A stretch of 64,000 bases of DNA from Diplosphaera chodatii (lineage: Eukaryota; Chlorophyta; Trebouxiophyceae; Prasiolales; Stichococcaceae). The stretch lies in assembly GCA_032358165.1 (NCBI GenBank), contig JAALGY010000031.1:1674001-1738000 (forward strand). The letters run 5' to 3'. Of the stretch, positions 58,643 to 64,000 are shown one piece after another. Under the pieces are notes generated by a model. It ran no database searches, was not told where the DNA came from, and was given only the letters and a program-made list of their open reading frames with translations. Each line of letters starts with the position of its first letter. Position 1 is the stretch's first letter. A program made the translations under genes and the position numbers.

Positions 58643-60070
58643 ATGAGCAGCAGGGACGACGATCACAGGCACAGGAGGCACAGGAGAGATGAGGCCGAAC
58701 ACAGCCGGCATGCAGGTACAGGATGGGCACCCTCTGTGCAGGACTGTGCTTTTGCTGCATGTGCGCTGCATTCGGCACGTCGACCATGTCTGCGTGCCAA
58801 GGCTTACAGTGGCGTGATGAGGTGCGGCTGTGCTCCCGCGGCAGATGATCACGACTCCAGACGAGGTGACAGGAGTCGGAGTCGTGACCGACATGGCGGC
58901 AGGTTTGGCGGCGATGGTGCTGGGCATCCCAGCGGCTTTGTGCCCGGCGCCGACCGCTTCCCACAGCAGCAGGGCGACAGATTCCCGCCGCATGGTGGTC
59001 GCGGCTTTGGCGGCCGCGGCGGCCGCGGCGGCGCTGGCCCGCATGACTATGCTGGTGGCCCGCAGTTTGGCGGCCGCCCGTCGATGGGTGATGCCGGCCG
59101 GGGCATGCAGGGCGGCGACCCTGGCTGGCGGTGAGACGCAGCTGAAGCCAGCGCCTGTCTGGTTGGACGTGTGCAAAGCTGCCCAGGAAAATATGGAAGC
59201 AACCTGCCTTGGTTGTCGCGTTCAACAGAGGACGCGGTGGTCGCTTCATCCCCCGCGGAGGGCGTGGCCGCATGGGCGGCATGATGGGGCCGCCGGGCGG
59301 GAGGGGCTTCATGCCGCGGGGCCCAGAGCCCGGCCGGGGCCGCGGCGGCCGGTTCTTTGATGGCCCGGGCGGCAGGGGCTTCCAGGACGGGCCGCCAATG
59401 GGCAGAGGTGCGCACTCACCCTGGTGCAGTGCCCCTGCAGTAACAGTGGCGACCCAGTCAAGACCACCAATCGAGATATCCTCACGATTGTACTGTGACA
59501 CTCCACAATGGCTGCCGCTGTCAGGGCACCCAGGCATCAGGCCGCCCGGCTTCCGCCCGCCGCCGCCGCCGCAGCGCCGCGAGGGCGAGGACCCGGCGCT
59601 GGTCGTGCGCCGCAAGCAGACCCACGCCGCGCGCCTCGCCCGGCAGGTGCGGCGTTGAGGCGCCCCTCGGCTGACGTGCTGCATGCCCACGGACGGCAAG
59701 CCCACCAACCCATCCTGACGCTGGCGCCATCGAGTAGGATGCACAGTGAGCTATGCTCCTGCAGGTGGCAGCGCTGAAGGTGTCGTCCGAGCTGGCGGGC
59801 GGCAAGCTGCACGAGCGCTGGGCGGCTGCGCTGAATGGCTCAGACGCCGCGCTTGATGACAATGAGCCCATGGCAAGGCCATACTTCTCAGACACGCTGG
59901 CGGCGAGCAATGAGGGCACGCTGGCGCTGGCAGACGCGCCTCGATCCAGCCGGTCTGTAGACGCAATGCGAACGATTCCAACTGGCGGCATGCTGCAGAG
60001 GTCCAAGTATGGCACCTTTGCTGTCACGGCGACACAGGCAGCAGACCTGCTGTTGATGCCAACAGCGTGA
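58643..60070 (+). CDS. RGG/Arg-Gly-rich protein, likely RNA-binding; family not recognised
   Basis: Five exons (58643-58715, 58845-59130, 59229-59407, 59525-59646, 59765-60070) join in phase to 321 residues. The N-terminus is very basic and acidic in turns (SSRDDDHRHRRHRRDEAEH, then RRGDRSRSRDRHGGRFGG), like SR/RD-rich splicing factors. The middle is packed with RGG and GGRG repeats and ends in a proline run (PPGFRPPPPPQRRE). The last ~120 residues form a more ordered domain with KQTHAARLARQVAALKVSSELAGGKLHERWAAAL and YFSDTLAASNEGTLALADAP, ending KYGTFAVTATQAADLLLMPTA. RGG boxes bind RNA and are arginine-methylated. I do not recognise the C-terminal domain. No RRM or helicase motif is present. 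Confidence 0.65.
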
Positions 60071-60470
60071 CAGTCTGCAGCATAGGGTGTGTGTGCGCTA
60101 GTCCGTTGTTGCTTGCAGAATCATCCATAAGCAGCATCAAGTCAGCAACCTGATGCAATCTGTTCATCAGCAAATAAACTTTTGCCAAACACTTGCCTAT
60201 AGTGCGTGCCTATCAAGCCTGTCAACACCCGGTCCGATCTCCATCGTTCGGCGGCCCTGCAGCGAGGTTCACAGTGGAGCGACGGCGGCCTGCGGACTTT
60301 GCTCACAACTTCGAACTTCCTGTGTGTGCATAAACTGCTGCGAGTGAGTAGTATCCTGACAGTAGTACGCGTTGCCTGAAACTTGGCGGCCACGAACGTC
60401 TTGTGGATCTCGGCTGGCTGCCACGCCTCACACTGGGCAGAAGCGAACCGATGCAGGTTCTAGACTGACA
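60071..60470. other. Intergenic stretch, nothing recognised
   Basis: About 400 bases between two rightward genes. It should hold the 3' untranslated region of the RGG gene and the NOC2 promoter. No coding pattern or repeat was recognised. Confidence 0.35.
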
Positions 60471-63400
60471 ATGCCTGCTGAGAAGAGGCTTCGCAAGGTG
60501 TCAGGAAAGAAACGGAAAGCGTCCGCAGCTGAACCAGGTGTGATGCTGACTCCCTGCATCATGCATGGCATATACAGCCGGCGGAGGCGGCCTGCCCATC
60601 TGGGCATTTGCGTTGATTGCATTGATTTTTGCAATGCTCATCTTGCATGTTGCGGTCAATCATTCCAGAGGGTATGTTGATCCGAGCAGAGGCATATCAG
60701 CCGGAGATCCTTGACGTGGACCAGCTGCTAGACTTTGACCCTGCCGGCGCACGCTTGACAGCCGCAGCAGAGCCTGCACAGCGAAGCGGAACCAGCGCAG
60801 GCAAGGCCAGGGGCAAGAGTGGCAGCAAGCACAGCGACCCGGAACCAGCTGCCTTGGCGTCTGCAGCCAAACGGCCACACGCCGCCAAGCGCGCCAGGAA
60901 GGACAAAGGTGCACCGACAGACTAGCTGTTCGTCATTCTGAGTACAGACCCGCACAGAATGGGTTCTTTGGACACCATGCGTCTGCTCGCTGAAGACAGA
61001 CGCACATCCACACGCCAGGTGCTGGCGGCCGGGCGGCAGCAGGCGCTGAGGATGGTGATGGCGAGCAGCTGGATCCATCCATCCAGCAGCATCGCGCAGA
61101 GCTCGAGGCCCTGGCGCAGCGGGATCCAGAGTTTTATGCATACCTGAAGGAAACAGATGAGGACCTGCTGGCATTTGGCGTCGGCGAGGCTGACGAGTCG
61201 GAGGATGAAGAGGACGCAGCTGAGGAGCTCGAGGTGGGTGCCCCCGTGCAACACAGACACCATGTGCTGCTTGGGACGTCCTGCTCGAAGATCGCAGGCC
61301 TGTCGTCGTGTCTTTGAATGTGCGGCAACATCACCCTGTGCGCAGGATGAGGCCGGGGGTGATGATGCGGAGGCGGCCGTCGCTGGGTTGCAAGCTGCAT
61401 CCAGCGCGGCAGGTGGGCATCTCTGCCATGCCGCGTGCTCATGACAGCCGCGTCATCAACAGCAACAACACAGTCAGGCAGTGATGACAGACTATCCGCG
61501 CTTCTGATGGGGAGTTGACACCCCGTCTGAGGAACTGTGATACATGGTTGAATTTCTTCGACTGAGCCTGGCATGCGTTCCACTCGGATGCACAGCGCTA
61601 GCAGAATGCTCCTGCCATGGCATCATGGTGTCTGTGTTGGCCTACAGGTGGTCTGGACATCACAGAAGCCGTGGCCGAGCAGTGCTGCAAGGCAGCCAAG
61701 GCACATGCTTCCCTGTACTCTGTCCACCAGCTCCTGAAGGTAGACCCAGTGCACAGACCGTTCCTGGACGACCGTCATGCTGCTGTGGCACAAGCGTTGC
61801 ACGAGACCTGCGCGGGATGATGATATACACACCACTTGAGGGATGCGCATCAAGCAACTGCGCCCCCGTCAATGAAACAACACTCAGCTTGAACGCTTGG
61901 CTTCTGACCGCTGCGCTGCACGCCCTTGCCTCGTGTTTTGAGTGGATGGATGGAGTCGAGGCACAAGTGACAACCGTCTCGTCGCCATGGCCCCGGCAGG
62001 TGTACCGCGCGGCGTGCCACTACAGCGACTCGGAGCACGAGACGGACATTGCACTGCGCATCACCAGCAGTCGGGCGTTCAATCGCATCATGCTGTTCAC
62101 CCTCCGTGAGGCACGCAGCATTTGGCGTGTCTGCAATTATTAAATGCACCCATGAGCTCATCCACAGTCGATGAAAGGTGTCCAATACTCATTGTTCACA
62201 GGCAGACGGGCTGCTGAGGAGCATCTTGGGTAACAGCAATGGTGCAGAGGACAAGGCGACGGATGTGACGAGGCTGCCGCGTTGGCGCAAGGCCGAGCCC
62301 CTGGCCAAGTCGTACCTGGGCAACACCCTACACATCTTGGGTGCGTTTCATCAGTAACTGCGGTTTTTTGCTATCGTTGTGTACGAAGCGCGCCGTGTGG
62401 TTAGCCACTTCCGGTGCATCTTTTGACCACACTCCAACTGTGGCGCCCCTGCAGGCAACATGACCAACGCGAGCATGCAGGCGTTCATCCTGCGGCGGCT
62501 GCGCGCCTCGGCGGTGTTCCTGCGCCCCTTTGAGAAGCTGACGCGCAAGCTGCTCAGGGCGGCGCTGCAGCTGTTCGGCACGGCGGAGGATCGGGCGGTG
62601 CGGGTGCAGGCGATACTGTTCGTGCGCCAGGTCGCCATCCTGCTGCCCCAGCCAGCGCTCGACATGTGCCTCAAGGTGTGGTTCTCTGCTGCGTGTACCG
62701 ATGACCTTCCCGTCACACAGTTGTCTGCCTGCCAGGGCAGATGCAACTTGTCTTCATGTCTTCACATCTCGGGCCAGACCTGTTGTTTGCGACTCGGGGT
62801 TGGTGGGCGGCACAGGGCGTCGTGCGCACCTTCTCGGCCAACGCCAAGTTCTCCAGCCCGTCCACCGCGGCGCACCTCAGCTTCATGGCCACCTGCATCG
62901 TGGAGCTGTTCGGCCTGGACCAGGAGGCCGCCTACGCCCACGCCTTCACGGTGCGCGGCCTCAGGCCGTCCTGCTGGCTCCACGGACGCGGCGTCGCCTA
63001 CATCCGATGAGCTTTGGTGAGCCAGCCGACATGCTCGCACCACAACTGAGGATGCTGAGCGGCTGTGCGCGCGCCGGCCGTGCAGGCGGTGAAGGACCTG
63101 GCGGTGGCGCTGCGCGGGGCGCTGAGCATGAAGACGGCAGACGCCTTCCGCGCCGTGTACTGCTGGCAGACGGTCCGCTGCCTGGAGCTCTGGTCCCGCG
63201 TGCTCGCTGAGCACGTGCACACGGTGCGTTTGCCGCTGCCGCCGCGGGACCTGCCTGCAACCCATCGCGTCATGCAGCACCGGGTCTGGTAGCCAGCACG
63301 CTGTATGCTGCGGACTCGACGGTTATGTGGTCACACTGCAAAGCCTGCATGCGCCAGTGTGCTGTGACGACCGGGTGCTGTGTGCCGCGGCAGGAGCTGC

Positions 63401-64000
63401 GGGCGCTGGTGTACCCGCTGGCGCAGGTGCTGCTGGGCGCGGCACGGCTGGTGCCCGCGCCGCGCTACTTCCCCCTGCGCCTGCGCCTGGTGCGCCCGAC
63501 GTCGATGATGATGCTGACGATGCACCCCATGCAAACGCCCCAGCTTGCATGACTGGCACCATGCCTTGCCTCAGGATGGCGCTAGGTGCTGCCCCCGACG
63601 TGTGTCAGTGCCTCGCTTCTGCAAACAGGCGCGCGCGCTGCAGCGGCTGGCGGCGGCTGCGGGGGTGCTTGTGCCGCTGTCGCCGCTGCTGCTGGAGATG
63701 CTGCACTGGTCGGACCTGTCCAAGGCGCCCCAGGTCAGCCCCGCGCCTACATGAGTGCGCCGGCGACCAGTTGTCCTGAGTATTGGCATGTTCTGCAGGC
63801 AACCATCCGTCCCTGATGTACGCTCGTTCCGTGTGTCGGCAATGCAGGCAGCCACAGGGCAGGTGCCAGACATGCAGACGGCGCTGCGCGTTGGGAAGTC
63901 GGCGCTGCGCACGTCCGCATTCCAGGAGGAGGTCGTGGCGCAGGCAAGTCCATGATGTGCAGACTGCTGGACTACCTATGCATGATATATGCATAACCTC
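60471..64000 (+). CDS. NOC2: NOC2 nucleolar complex protein, ribosome assembly (3' end beyond window)
   Basis: Thirteen exons are visible (60471-60537, 60669-60908, 61043-61233, 61346-61412, 61648-61739, 62000-62110, 62202-62340, 62455-62675, 62816-62950, 63086-63223, 63394-63489, 63629-63733, 63848-63943), all in phase; the C-terminus lies beyond 64000. NOC2 pairs with NOC1 and NOC3 to move pre-60S ribosomal particles through nucleolus and nucleoplasm. The N-terminus is basic (KRLRKVSGKKRK), with EILDVDQLLDFD resembling the start of human NOC2L. Then come ALAQRDPEFYAYLKETDEDLLAF, an acidic stretch, TSSRAFNRIMLF, LAKSYLGNTLHIL, KFSSPSTAAHLSFM, AYAHAFT, FRAVYCWQTVRCLELW, LVYPLAQVLLGAARLVPAPRYFPLRLRL and PLSPLLLEML, each with a close human counterpart in order. 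Introns after 62110 and 63943 have GC donors, the latter a perfect CAG|GCAAGT. Confidence 0.92.

Noticed and set aside
1..64000. Bacterial contig with a RavA-ViaA operon
   Set aside because: Every gene in the window, including these two, needs spliceosomal introns to read through, and the neighbours are eukaryotic and plastid-related.

Overview
The window is nuclear DNA of a green alga, most likely a trebouxiophyte-type chlorophyte. Almost every gene is split by short introns of about 70-250 bases, with GTGAG/GTGCG-type donors and TGCAG acceptors. Several genes are plant or plastid types: AKR2, a PAA-type copper ATPase, PASTICCINO2-like dehydratase, ATXR3/SDG2, ALDH10 ending in SKL, and bifunctional PabA-PabB. 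I rebuilt gene models by hand, requiring reading phase to agree across each intron. Models described as fully phased have every junction consistent; others are given as spans with key exons.

Layout, left to right: MCM4 N-terminus (-, cut by the left edge); a Golgi-type nucleotide-sugar transferase (+); 3-hydroxyacyl-CoA dehydratase PAS2/PHS1 (+); a RavA-like MoxR AAA ATPase (-) head to head with a ViaA-like VWA protein (+); a BAH-domain protein (-); a SulP-STAS-cyclic-nucleotide-binding transporter of the yeast YGR125W/Vsb1 kind (-), head to head with an ABCD4-type ABC half-transporter that carries a CblD/MMADHC domain between its membrane and nucleotide-binding domains (+); AKR2 (+); an unrecognised 149-residue membrane protein (-); ALDH10 (-); a plastid-type Cu+-ATPase (-) head to head with ERCC8/CSA (+); an unrecognised protein (-); aminodeoxychorismate synthase (-); a mitochondrial K+/H+ exchange-related protein (-); the histone methyltransferase ATXR3/SDG2 (-); an RGG-rich protein (+); NOC2 (+, cut by the right edge).

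Two results stand out. First, the cobalamin gene at 21727-25751 reads as one 792-residue protein joining an ABCD4-like transporter to a CblD-like domain. One uninterrupted exon (24686-25002) encodes both the end of the CblD domain and the ABC Walker A motif. In animals these are separate proteins acting in lysosomal B12 export and cytosolic B12 delivery, so the fusion suggests direct hand-over at the membrane. Second, RavA and ViaA, known from bacteria as an operon-encoded chaperone-like ATPase and its VWA partner, are here intron-rich nuclear genes only 287 bases apart and divergently transcribed.

Other genes serve ordinary cell functions: replication (MCM4), repair (CSA), chromatin (BAH, ATXR3), ribosome assembly (NOC2), folate, lipid, copper and aldehyde metabolism. 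Six introns with GC instead of GT donors are needed to keep reading frames, an unusually high share. I saw no tRNA, rRNA, CRISPR array or transposon.
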